From: Flavicella sp963932955
GTDB lineage: Bacteria; Bacteroidota; Bacteroidia; Flavobacteriales; Flavobacteriaceae
DNA length: 48,410 bases
Assembly: GCA_963932955.1 (NCBI GenBank)
Contig: CAWVRK010000015.1
Coordinates: 1 to 48,410, forward strand
Direction of reading: 5' to 3'
This document shows positions 8,830 through 16,045 of this stretch, piece by piece (positions within the stretch are counted from its first letter, which is position 1; each line of letters begins with the position of its first letter). The notes under the pieces are model-generated. The model ran no database searches. It saw only the letters and a list, made by a program, of their open reading frames with translations, and was not told where the DNA came from. Position numbers and translations under genes: made by a program.

Positions 8830-9561
8830 TTAATTTCTTCCTTTTTCGTTGGGATACAACTGAAAAACGGGGTCGCTTTGCCAGAATTCTTTGGTGTCAA
8901 CGTCTAAAATTGTCAAAGGGTTTTTGTGGGCGGCACCGGTGTCTATATTCCATAAATTGGCGATGTTTACAGGGCTGCTCTTTCCGATTCGTGACAAGGC
9001 CGTGTGTCCGATATAAATTTCTTTGTACTGCAACAGGCGTTTGGGATAGTATTCGTTGTTTGGTGTGAGGTTCTTGTCGAGGGCCAAAACCATTTCCCAC
9101 AGGGAACGGTCCCAGTAGAGCATTTTTTCAAAATACTCATTTTCTACACCTTTTTGGTTGGTAAAACCTGCATGGACAAACAAGCGGTTTTCGGAATCGA
9201 TGTGGAAGTTTTTCAGTTGTTCAAAAAAATACAGGTGGCGTTGTACGATGTTGTGAGGGACTTTTGCGTAGGAGTCTACACTTGCCTGTCCTCCGTGAAA
9301 CAGCCATGTTTCATTGCTTTCTTCGTATTTGAGCCAACGGTAACACAGGTCGTCGTGGTTGCCCCTAAGGAAGATGCAGCGGTGGGTCGTGTTCAAGTGA
9401 ATCAAGTAGTCGATTACCTGAGGCGATTGGCTCCATCCATCTACATAATCTCCTAAAAAAATAAGGGTGTCTTCTGTGGAGACTTGAGCGCGTTCCAAGA
9501 CTTGCAAAAGGGCCTGTAAGGCTCCGTGTATATCTCCAATGACAAAGGTTTTTGGGTTCAA
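8830..9561 (-). CDS. Metallophosphoesterase (PrpA/ApaH-like Ser/Thr phosphatase family)
   Basis: Calcineurin-like phosphoesterase with two metal ions. The motifs FVIGDIHG, FLGDYVDGW and FLRGNHDD occur in order within the first 90 residues, with the later metal-binding His in FVHAGF and IGHTALS. These fit the small bacterial protein phosphatase/diadenosine tetraphosphatase group; the physiological substrate is unknown. No ATG is available before the first motif: the frame is open back to a TTG at 9612 and has another TTG at 9561. I chose 9561 because the protein then starts MNPKTFVIGDIHG, as is usual for the family, and leaves a 70-nt leader that holds the long palindrome. The dehydrogenase gene lies just upstream on the same strand. 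Confidence 0.85.
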   Translation of the reverse strand: MNPKTFVIGDIHGALQALLQVLERAQVSTEDTLIFLGDYVDGWSQSPQVIDYLIHLNTTHRCIFLRGNHDDLCYRWLKYEESNETWLFHGGQASVDSYAKVPHNIVQRHLYFFEQLKNFHIDSENRLFVHAGFTNQKGVENEYFEKMLYWDRSLWEMVLALDKNLTPNNEYYPKRLLQYKEIYIGHTALSRIGKSSPVNIANLWNIDTGAAHKNPLTILDVDTKEFWQSDPVFQLYPNEKGRN

Positions 9562-9602
9562 TGTTTTTTTTCTCAAAGCTAACCGATTTTCAGAAAGAGG
9601 GC

Positions 9603-9632
9603 AACAAATCAAAACATATGTTTTGATTTGTT
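9603..9632. repeat. Perfect 30-nt palindrome between two minus-strand genes
   Basis: The 30 bases from 9603 to 9632 are identical to their own reverse complement, centred on CATATG, with arms rich in A and T. The end touches the TAA stop of the dehydrogenase gene, and the centre lies about 55 nt before the chosen start of the phosphoesterase gene. No U-run follows on the minus strand, so a simple terminator is unlikely. It could be a dimeric operator or an RNA hairpin. Confidence 0.85.
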
Positions 9633-10387
9633 TACAAGTCTCTGTGGATTTGGGTTCCAGAAGCTTGAGCTACTGGAAGTATGAGTACATCTGCAATGTT
9701 GATCGGGTAGGGTCTGCTGACAACAAAGTGGATCAAATCGGCGATGTGTTCTGCGAGAAGGGGCTGGAAGCCTTTGTAGACATTGTCTGCCTTGTCGAGG
9801 TCTCCTTTGAAACGCACCTCAGAAAATTCGGTATTGACCAGTCCTGGGTGGATGCCTGAGACACGGATTCCGTATTTGCTCAAGTCCATGCGCATGCCTT
9901 GGTTCAAAGCGTCTACTGCGTGTTTGGTAGCGCAATAGACATTGCCTCCTGCATAAACTTCTTTGGCAGATATGGACCCGATGTTGAGAATGTGGCCTTT
10001 TTTTCTTGCGACCATCTGCGGACTGATAGCTTTGCTTACATAGAGAAGTCCTTTGATGTTGATGTCGATCATGGCATCCCAATCTTGGGGGTCTCCCTTG
10101 TGGATGGAGTCCAAACCATGCGCATTGCCGGCATTGTTGATTAAGATGTCTATGTTTTGGAAGGGTTCTGCCAAGGAAGCGACGGCCTCAAAAACCGCCG
10201 TTTTGTCTCGCACATCAAAATCGAGTATACAGACTTCTGTCTGTGTGCGCAATGTTTCTTGCAAGGCCAATAGGCGTTCTTTTCTTCGTCCACAAAGCAC
10301 CAAGCGAATCTGCTGGGCTGCAAAAATTTCTGCGGTGGCTTTTCCAATTCCTGAAGTGGCTCCCGTGATAAAAGCTGTTGGGGTCAT
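9632..10387 (-). CDS. Short-chain dehydrogenase, YdfG-like (NADP-dependent 3-hydroxy acid dehydrogenase)
   Basis: A 251-residue classical SDR. The cofactor motif TGATSGIG, the NNAG motif, Ser in LNIGSISA and the catalytic pair YCATK are all present. The CGRRKERL sequence after beta strand 2 suggests NADP(H). The C-terminal half, with HPGLVNTEFSEVRFKGD and a D-KA-Y pattern, closely follows E. coli YdfG, which oxidises L-allo-threonine, serine and 3-hydroxy acids. I chose ATG 10387, giving MTPTAFITG; an upstream ATG at 10423 would add 12 residues not expected in the family. Substrate is inferred. Confidence 0.9.
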   Translation of the reverse strand: MTPTAFITGATSGIGKATAEIFAAQQIRLVLCGRRKERLLALQETLRTQTEVCILDFDVRDKTAVFEAVASLAEPFQNIDILINNAGNAHGLDSIHKGDPQDWDAMIDINIKGLLYVSKAISPQMVARKKGHILNIGSISAKEVYAGGNVYCATKHAVDALNQGMRMDLSKYGIRVSGIHPGLVNTEFSEVRFKGDLDKADNVYKGFQPLLAEHIADLIHFVVSRPYPINIADVLILPVAQASGTQIHRDL

Positions 10388-10512
10388 TTGTAATTTTTGT
10401 GTTAAAGATAATATGTTCCACATGAAATCGAAAACATTTATGAGGATTCTATTTGTTTTGAAAGTGGGCGCTGTCGAAGAACTGCAAAGCGCTGCAAAAA
10501 CCTACAAACGAA

Positions 10513-10544
10513 AAAAAGCCGCTCCTTCCCGGGAGCAGCTTTTT
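10513..10544. terminator. Bidirectional terminator-like hairpin
   Basis: A 13-bp stem with one mismatch (10513-10525 with 10532-10544), GC-rich in the middle and flanked by A and T runs, so it could work on either strand. It lies upstream of the minus-strand dehydrogenase gene and no plus-strand gene clearly ends before it, so its partner gene is unclear; it may be left from a lost gene. Confidence 0.6.
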
Positions 10545-11097
10545 ATTTGACTGGCAAACAAAACCAATCAAAATCAACTAACCAAACTTCAATATTTATT
10601 TTTTTAAACACATGAAAAACCAAGTGTGCTATTTGAATATGTCTTGCGCTTTCCTGAAATTTTTTTCTAAAATGAACGAAGAAAACTTCTTTATCATACA
10701 AACAATATTCATGCCAAAAGTATTTTTTAGAAAAAATTTTACTGGTTTAATAGAAATAGGGATTTGTAAAAGGGCAAGCCTTTCGATGTCAAGACTTGGC
10801 TTTGCGATTGGTATTTACAGGGAAATAGAACAGGATTAAGACACCGCACTCTTTTGTTGGAGCACCGCTCAACTAAAACTATTGGAACAAACAGCCCTTA
10901 GCTGATAGATGATTCATGGGAATTAAAAATTTATTATATTGGTGCTGTCGTGCACAGAAACACAATTGCATATCTGATTGTTCTAGAAAAGAACAACAAC
11001 GGACCATAAAATAATAAAGCAGAGAATAGCGGCCACTATATAAAAACAGGGAGAAATTGAAAAGCCACAAGAGTAGGGAATTTAAACAAGTAAAATT
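10545..11097. other. AT-rich gene-poor stretch
   Basis: About 550 bases visibly richer in A and T than the flanks. A plus-strand frame of 75 codons (10612-10839) and a minus-strand frame of 63 codons (10879-11070) exist, but neither looks like a protein family and both have odd composition. I see no tRNA, no clear promoter and no terminator in it. It may be a decayed gene region or the leader of the DUF805 gene. Confidence 0.5.
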
Positions 11098-11451
11098 ATG
11101 AATTGGTATTTAAAAGTTTTGAAACAGTATGCTGACTTCAGCGGAAGAGCAAGAAGAAAAGAATACTGGATGTTTGTTTTATTCAATATGATTTTCGCCT
11201 TTCTAGCTATTAGCATTGATAATTTAGCTGGGACAAATGGTCTTTTTTACTTAGTTTATGGACTTGCAGTTTTTTTGCCAGGATTAGCAGTTGGAGTAAG
11301 AAGACTTCACGATGTTGGCAAAAGTGGCTGGATGCTTTTCATAGCTTTAATCCCAATAATTGGATCAATTTGGTTAATTGTTCTTATGGCAACTGATAGC
11401 AATGTTGGAGAAAATGAATACGGACAAAATCCAAAAGAAGTGATCGTCTAA
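11098..11451 (+). CDS. DUF805 family small membrane protein
   Basis: A 117-residue inner-membrane protein with three or four hydrophobic segments. It has the DUF805 pattern: an N-terminal WYLKVLKQYADFSGRARRKE ahead of the YWMF that opens the first membrane segment, then VGVRRLHDVGKSGW, then a hydrophobic segment and a short polar tail with GEN-YG-NP. The family (YhaH/YhaI in E. coli) has no settled function. It is the only plus-strand gene between 4.8 and 21.8 kb and sits in a noticeably AT-rich stretch with no conserved neighbour, which suggests it arrived as a single cargo gene. The start at ATG 11098 matches the family N-terminus. Confidence 0.88.
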   Translation: MNWYLKVLKQYADFSGRARRKEYWMFVLFNMIFAFLAISIDNLAGTNGLFYLVYGLAVFLPGLAVGVRRLHDVGKSGWMLFIALIPIIGSIWLIVLMATDSNVGENEYGQNPKEVIV

Positions 11452-11467
11452 AGAAACCCGCCATTTA
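11450..11467 (+). repeat. 18-nt inverted repeat, left copy
   Basis: AAAGAAACCCGCCATTTA overlaps the stop codon of the DUF805 gene. It is the exact reverse complement of 11766-11783, 298 nt away. Confidence 0.8.
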
Positions 11468-11577
11468 CAAATGGAACCATCGCTCGTAAAAGAGCATGTC
11501 ATGAATCTAATCCCCCAAGTAGGCCTGGTTGATTTTCCTCAAAAACTTTGATTGCGTTTTTGATGTGTAGCAGGTGT

Positions 11578-12075
11578 TTATCTAGAATTTTTCAGAGGAA
11601 AAGTAGGGCCCTTCATTTTCTTACTGGGTGAATTTACGACCTCTTTTATTTTAAAAAAACCGGTGTTTTGTCTGTGGCTGTAGGCGAGAACTGCTTCGGT
11701 TTCTTTCAACAGAAAGGGTGTTTTTGAAAGGGAAATTGCCGAAATTGTGTTTTCATAGCCCGTCCTAAATGGCGGGTTTCTTTTAGGAGAATTCGCAAAG
11801 TAAGCGGCGAAGCTGTTTTGGGAATTCGCATTTGCTTCAATGGGAGCCCATTGCTTTCGGAAGTAAATCGAATCGAGCTGTAGGCCTTCGGCTTGCAGCA
11901 AACAAGAGAACGTTAGGACAAGCCCACGGACTCCCGGTTGGCCTCCCACCCAACTTTTGTAGAAAACATTCTCCAAGACAAAAGGCGGGTGCTTTTTCAA
12001 AAGCATTTCCTTGGGGGAATGGCAGCTACAAAAAAGCAAGAACGTTGTAAAAACAGTGTTTGATAAAAAGCGCAT
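11578..12075 (-). CDS. Putative lipoprotein, conserved flavobacterial hypothetical
   Basis: A 165-residue protein with a hydrophobic N-terminus (MRFLSNTVFTTFLLFCSC) that looks like a lipoprotein signal with Cys18 as the probable lipid site. The mature part contains VLENVFYKSWVGGQPGVRG and LDSIYFRKQW, a pattern I associate with small unnamed Flavobacteriaceae proteins of this kind; no function is known to me. I chose ATG 12075; the frame continues to 12096 but that would spoil the signal peptide. It follows the atp operon on the same strand but is separated from it by a strong terminator, so it is probably transcribed alone or by read-through. The right copy of an 18-nt inverted repeat lies inside the coding region. 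Confidence 0.65.
   Translation of the reverse strand: MRFLSNTVFTTFLLFCSCHSPKEMLLKKHPPFVLENVFYKSWVGGQPGVRGLVLTFSCLLQAEGLQLDSIYFRKQWAPIEANANSQNSFAAYFANSPKRNPPFRTGYENTISAISLSKTPFLLKETEAVLAYSHRQNTGFFKIKEVVNSPSKKMKGPTFPLKNSR
11766..11783 (-). repeat. 18-nt inverted repeat, right copy
   Basis: Exact reverse complement of 11450-11467, located within the small lipoprotein gene, where it encodes part of SPKRNPPFR. Confidence 0.8.
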
Positions 12076-12103
12076 GTGCATCCCTTCTACTTTCAAAACT
12101 ACA

Positions 12104-12139
12104 AAAAAAAGCCTCCTTTTGCAAAAGGAGGCTTTTTTT
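12104..12139 (-). terminator. Terminator of the ATP synthase operon
   Basis: A long stem with centre near 12121-12122 pairs GCCTCCTTTT with AAAAGGAGGC and continues into A and T runs, giving a U-run on the minus strand. It starts 21 nt beyond the atpG stop. Confidence 0.9.
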
Positions 12140-12159
12140 GTTTTTCACTACAGTTGCAG

Positions 12160-13020
12160 TTATCCATTCAGGGCTTCTGCTCCACCGACAATCTCAAGGA
12201 TTTCATTGGTAATGGCTGCTTGACGTGCTTTGTTATAGGTCAACAACAAGTCGTTTCTCAAGTCGTTTGCATTGTCCGTTGCTTTGTGCATCGCAGTCAT
12301 TCGCGCACCGTGTTCGGAGGCAAAAGAGTCACGCAATGCTTTGAAAAGTTGTGTTTTCAAAGATTTTGGAATCAATGCGGAAACGATTTCTTCTTGTGCT
12401 GGTTCAAAGATATAATCCAATGAAACTGCTGCTGTGTTTTCTGCAGGTTTGATGGGTAAAAACTGCTCAACTTTTACGATTTGAGTCGCTGCATTTTTAA
12501 AACTGTTGTATAAAATCTCAATTTTATCGTAGGTTCCGTCTGCAAACAACTGCATCAGTTTTTCGGCAATTTCAGCAACATTTTCAAAATTCAACTGGTC
12601 AAAGACAGTACTTTGGTTGTCTACAACTGTGTATTCTTTACTTAAAATGTCATTTCCTTTTTTTCCGATGGTCAACAATTCTACTTGTTTGCCTTGGTAA
12701 TTGTTTGCGATGTTGGCACGTGTTTGTTTGACGACCGAAGAGTTGAACCCTCCACACAACCCTCTGTTGGATGTGATGACCACCAACAAAACTTTTGATA
12801 CGGATCTTTGCTGTGCATAGACTCCTCCTGTATCAGCATCTAGTGTTCCGCTCAAGTTTTGCAACAATTCGGAAAGCTTATCGGAATAAGGACGCATGGC
12901 CGTAATGGCGTCTTGCGCTTTTTTTAGTTTGGCCGCAGAAACCATTTTCATCGCACTCGTGATTTTCATCGTGGAGCCAATGGAGGTAATTCTGTTTCTA
13001 ATTTCTTTTAAGTTTGCCAT
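12160..13020 (-). CDS. atpG: ATP synthase F1 subunit gamma
   Basis: The central rotor shaft of F1, which couples rotation of the c-ring to catalysis. The 286-residue protein has the usual length, with the N-terminal helix MANLKEIRNRITSIGSTMKI and C-terminal helix motif LLLTYNKARQAAITNEILEIVGGA that form the coiled-coil shaft, and the conserved SNRGLCGGFN between them. It is the last gene of the minus-strand atp operon, 61 nt after atpA, and a terminator follows. Confidence 0.97.
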   Translation of the reverse strand: MANLKEIRNRITSIGSTMKITSAMKMVSAAKLKKAQDAITAMRPYSDKLSELLQNLSGTLDADTGGVYAQQRSVSKVLLVVITSNRGLCGGFNSSVVKQTRANIANNYQGKQVELLTIGKKGNDILSKEYTVVDNQSTVFDQLNFENVAEIAEKLMQLFADGTYDKIEILYNSFKNAATQIVKVEQFLPIKPAENTAAVSLDYIFEPAQEEIVSALIPKSLKTQLFKALRDSFASEHGARMTAMHKATDNANDLRNDLLLTYNKARQAAITNEILEIVGGAEALNG

Positions 13021-13081
13021 TCTTTTTAGTTATGTGTTAGGAATCAGCAGTGTTTTGACAATCCGTACTAAAATTTAACTG

Positions 13082-14659
13082 TTAAGCAAATTTTGCTGAA
13101 ATCTCAGCAGCAGCAGCTTCCAACACCTCTAAGGATGCCTTTTCTAATTTTCCTGACTTTAAAGAGTCCAATGTGTCTCTGTGTTTCGCATTCAGATACT
13201 GAATGTAGTCTGCTTCAAATTCTTTGACTTTGTTTACGGGAACGTCTTTCAACAAGTTTTTAGAACCTGCATAAATGATCGCTACTTGGTCTTCTACGGT
13301 GTAAGGATCGTTTTGTGCTTGTTTTAGAATCTCCACGTTTCGCTGTCCTTTTGAGATGACATTCATCGTAGCGGCATCCAAATCAGAACCAAACTTTGCA
13401 AAGGCTTCCAATTCACGGTATTGTGCTTGGTCCAATTTCAAGGTTCCAGATACTTTTTTCATGGATTTGATTTGGGCCGAACCTCCTACACGAGAAACTG
13501 AAATTCCTACGTTGATGGCGGGTCTTACTCCTGAGTTAAACAAGTCAGACTCCAAAAATATTTGTCCGTCAGTAATCGAAATTACGTTGGTCGGAATGTA
13601 GGCAGAAACATCTCCTGCTTGTGTTTCAATGATGGGCAATGCCGTCAGCGAACCTCCTCCCTTGATTTTTCCTTGTAAGGAATCGGGAACATCGTTCATT
13701 TGAGAGGCAATTGCATCGTTGTTGATAACTTTTGCAGCACGTTCTAACAGTCTTGAGTGTAGGTAAAATACATCTCCAGGGTAGGCTTCACGTCCCGGTG
13801 GTCTTCTCAACAACAAGGATACTTCACGGTAAGCAACTGCTTGTTTTGACAAATCATCATAAACAATCAATGCAGGTCTTCCTGTGTCTCTAAAATACTC
13901 TCCGATGGCCGCACCTGCAAAGGGAGCATATACCTGCATCGGTGCAGGATCTGAAGCATTTGCTGCCACTACTGTGGTGTAAGCCAAGGCTCCTTTTTCT
14001 TCTAATAAGTTTACAATACCTGCAACGGTAGATGCTTTTTGTCCAATCGCAACATAGATACAATATACAGGGACACCTGCATCGTAAAATTCTTTTTGGT
14101 TGAGGATCGTATCCAAAGCCACCGTTGACTTTCCAGTCTGACGGTCTCCAATAATCAACTCACGTTGTCCACGTCCTACAGGGATCATGGCATCTACGGA
14201 TTTGATTCCTGTTTGCATAGGCTCTGTTACGGGTTCTCTAAAAATCACACCAGGTGCTTTGCGTTCCAAAGGCATTTCAAAAGTTTCTCCTTCGATAGGT
14301 CCTTTTCCGTCAATCGGAGCCCCCAAAGTATCGACAACTCGACCGACAATTCCTTCTCCTACTTGCAAGGATGCAATGCGCTCTGTTCTTTTGACTGTAG
14401 ATCCTTCTTTTACTGAGATAGAAGATCCCAAAAGAACGACTCCTACGTTGTCTTCTTCTAAGTTCAGTACCATGCCTTCCAATCCTGATTCGAATTGAAC
14501 CAGTTCTCCGTATTGTACATTTGCCAAACCGTAAACACGAGCAATTCCATCACCCACTTGTAAAACAGTTCCAACTTCACTCAAAGAAGCAGAGGCTTCA
14601 AAGTTTGTCAATTGTTCTTTTAAAATTGCTGATACTTCAGCGGCTTTAATTGTTGCCAT
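13082..14659 (-). CDS. atpA: ATP synthase F1 subunit alpha
   Basis: Non-catalytic nucleotide-binding subunit of the F1 hexamer, 525 residues. The Walker A motif GDRQTGKST is at residues 171-179 and the hexamer signature PAINVGISVSRVG is near the expected site, including the arginine finger in SVSRVG. The start at ATG 14659 gives the typical MATIKAAEVSAILKEQL. It lies between atpH and atpG. The partner subunit beta (atpD) is not in this cluster. Confidence 0.98.
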   Translation of the reverse strand: MATIKAAEVSAILKEQLTNFEASASLSEVGTVLQVGDGIARVYGLANVQYGELVQFESGLEGMVLNLEEDNVGVVLLGSSISVKEGSTVKRTERIASLQVGEGIVGRVVDTLGAPIDGKGPIEGETFEMPLERKAPGVIFREPVTEPMQTGIKSVDAMIPVGRGQRELIIGDRQTGKSTVALDTILNQKEFYDAGVPVYCIYVAIGQKASTVAGIVNLLEEKGALAYTTVVAANASDPAPMQVYAPFAGAAIGEYFRDTGRPALIVYDDLSKQAVAYREVSLLLRRPPGREAYPGDVFYLHSRLLERAAKVINNDAIASQMNDVPDSLQGKIKGGGSLTALPIIETQAGDVSAYIPTNVISITDGQIFLESDLFNSGVRPAINVGISVSRVGGSAQIKSMKKVSGTLKLDQAQYRELEAFAKFGSDLDAATMNVISKGQRNVEILKQAQNDPYTVEDQVAIIYAGSKNLLKDVPVNKVKEFEADYIQYLNAKHRDTLDSLKSGKLEKASLEVLEAAAAEISAKFA

Positions 14660-14681
14660 CTTGTGTTATTTAGAGGTGTAA

Positions 14682-15239
14682 TTAGATTTTTGCAACAAAA
14701 TGACTGTTGTCAAATTGTCTTTTCAATTGATTTAAATTGTTTGAAATACTTGCATCGTATTGAAGGTCTCCAACACGGAGCACAAAACCACCAAGAATCT
14801 CTGGATTGACAAGATTCTCCAATAGGGCTTCATGACCTGTCAATTCTTTTATTTTTTTCAATACTTTTTCTTTCAACTCAGAAGTCAAAGGAACAGCAGT
14901 GGTCACTTTTGCGACGTCTATCAATTTGTCGTGGTCGAACAACACGCTGTATTGTGAAGCAACCAAGGCTAATAAAGGCAATCTTTTGTTTTCTCCCAAT
15001 AAGCCTATCAGTCCTAAAGAGATTTGGTCTATCGACTCGGAGAAGATTGCAGTGAGTGCATTGATTTTGTCTTGTGTTTTGATGATCGGACTGCTCAAGA
15101 CTACAGCGAGCTCGTCACTTTCCGAAATGGTTTCGGTAATCAACTGCATAGAAGCATTGACAAGTGTTTCTTGTTTCGAATCTTTGGCGAGGTTCAAAAC
15201 AGCTTTGGCGTAACGAAGTGCAGGTCTGTTTCCTTTCAT
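14682..15239 (-). CDS. atpH: ATP synthase F1 subunit delta
   Basis: The peripheral-stalk cap (OSCP) that holds F1 to the b subunits, 185 residues. The N-terminal helical domain starts RPALRYAKAVLNLAKD, and the C-terminal domain has the family pattern NPEILGGFVLRVGDLQYDASI. It overlaps neither neighbour: atpF ends 7 nt before it and atpA begins 22 nt after. Confidence 0.95.
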   Translation of the reverse strand: MKGNRPALRYAKAVLNLAKDSKQETLVNASMQLITETISESDELAVVLSSPIIKTQDKINALTAIFSESIDQISLGLIGLLGENKRLPLLALVASQYSVLFDHDKLIDVAKVTTAVPLTSELKEKVLKKIKELTGHEALLENLVNPEILGGFVLRVGDLQYDASISNNLNQLKRQFDNSHFVAKI

Positions 15240-15246
15240 TGTCGTC

Positions 15247-15747
15247 TTATTTTAATGTCGCTCCTTGGAGTATTTTGTCTACCAATGCCAATTGATCCTC
15301 CTTGGAAGCCAATTCTTGCTGCAGTACTTTTTCAGCAATGGAGATGGACATGGTAGCCACTTGATTTTTAAGCTCCGAAATGGCAGCCTTTTTTTCTATT
15401 TCAATCGCAGATTTAGCGGCTTTGATAAGGCCATTCGCTTCTTTTTTCGCTTCGTCTTTTGCTTCGGATATCAAGGTGTCTTTGATCTCACGAGCTTCTT
15501 TTAACAAAGCATCTCTTTCGGCTCTGGCTTCTTTTAGAATGCGTTCGTTGTCGGCATTCAAAGATGCCATTTCTTTTTTGGCCGAAGCTGCAGCTTCCAA
15601 TGCATTTTTAATACCTTCTTCTCTGTCGTTAACGGCTTCTAGAATTGGTTTCCAGGCGAATTTTTTTAACAAAAGCACCAATCCAATAAATAAGAGCAGT
15701 TGCCAAAAAAACAATCCAAATGAAAATTGTTCGATCAATTTGTCCAT
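15247..15747 (-). CDS. atpF: ATP synthase F0 subunit b
   Basis: Peripheral-stalk subunit of 166 residues. One N-terminal membrane helix (FGLFFWQLLLFIGLVLLLKKF) is followed by WKPILEAVNDREEGIKNAL and a long charged helix rich in Ala, Lys and Glu that dimerises as the stator stalk. There is only one b-type gene, so a homodimer is expected. Confidence 0.96.
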   Translation of the reverse strand: MDKLIEQFSFGLFFWQLLLFIGLVLLLKKFAWKPILEAVNDREEGIKNALEAAASAKKEMASLNADNERILKEARAERDALLKEAREIKDTLISEAKDEAKKEANGLIKAAKSAIEIEKKAAISELKNQVATMSISIAEKVLQQELASKEDQLALVDKILQGATLK

Positions 15748-15823
15748 AGTGGGAGTTGTTTGTTCATTAATTTTTTAAAACAGTCGCTACAACCAACCGT
15801 TGCAGCGATTGTTCGTTTGTTCA

Positions 15824-16015
15824 TTATGCTGCAAATAAGGCAGCAAATCCAATACCTTCAATAAGGGCCGCTGCAATAAGCATGGCTGTTTGGATTTTTC
15901 CTGAAGCTTCTGGTTGACGTGCGATTGCGTCCATTGCTGAACCACCAATTCTACCGATACCCATTCCGGCACCAATTACAATCAATCCTGCTCCTACATA
16001 ATTTAAACCTTCCAT
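15824..16015 (-). CDS. atpE: ATP synthase F0 subunit c
   Basis: Ring-forming proteolipid of only 63 residues, two membrane helices joined by the polar loop ARQPE (residues 32-36). Helix 1 has the tight glycine motif GAGMGIGRIGG; helix 2 holds the ion-binding Glu53 in ALIEGIGF. Glu is followed by Gly rather than Ser or Thr, and the Na+-type Gln is absent from helix 1, so proton coupling is the simple reading. It is shorter than the E. coli protein (79 residues). A same-strand frame offset at 15787-15975 is a shadow. Confidence 0.96.
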   Translation of the reverse strand: MEGLNYVGAGLIVIGAGMGIGRIGGSAMDAIARQPEASGKIQTAMLIAAALIEGIGFAALFAA

Positions 16016-16045
16016 AATATATATTAATTAATTAAACATTCTATT

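Noticed and set aside
10612..10839. 75-codon plus-strand frame in the AT-rich island
   Set aside because: No family resemblance, no convincing promoter, and composition (many Phe, Ile, Lys) expected of non-coding AT-rich DNA.
15787..15975. 62-codon minus-strand frame overlapping atpE
   Set aside because: Out-of-frame shadow; the atpE frame encodes the full two-helix subunit c.
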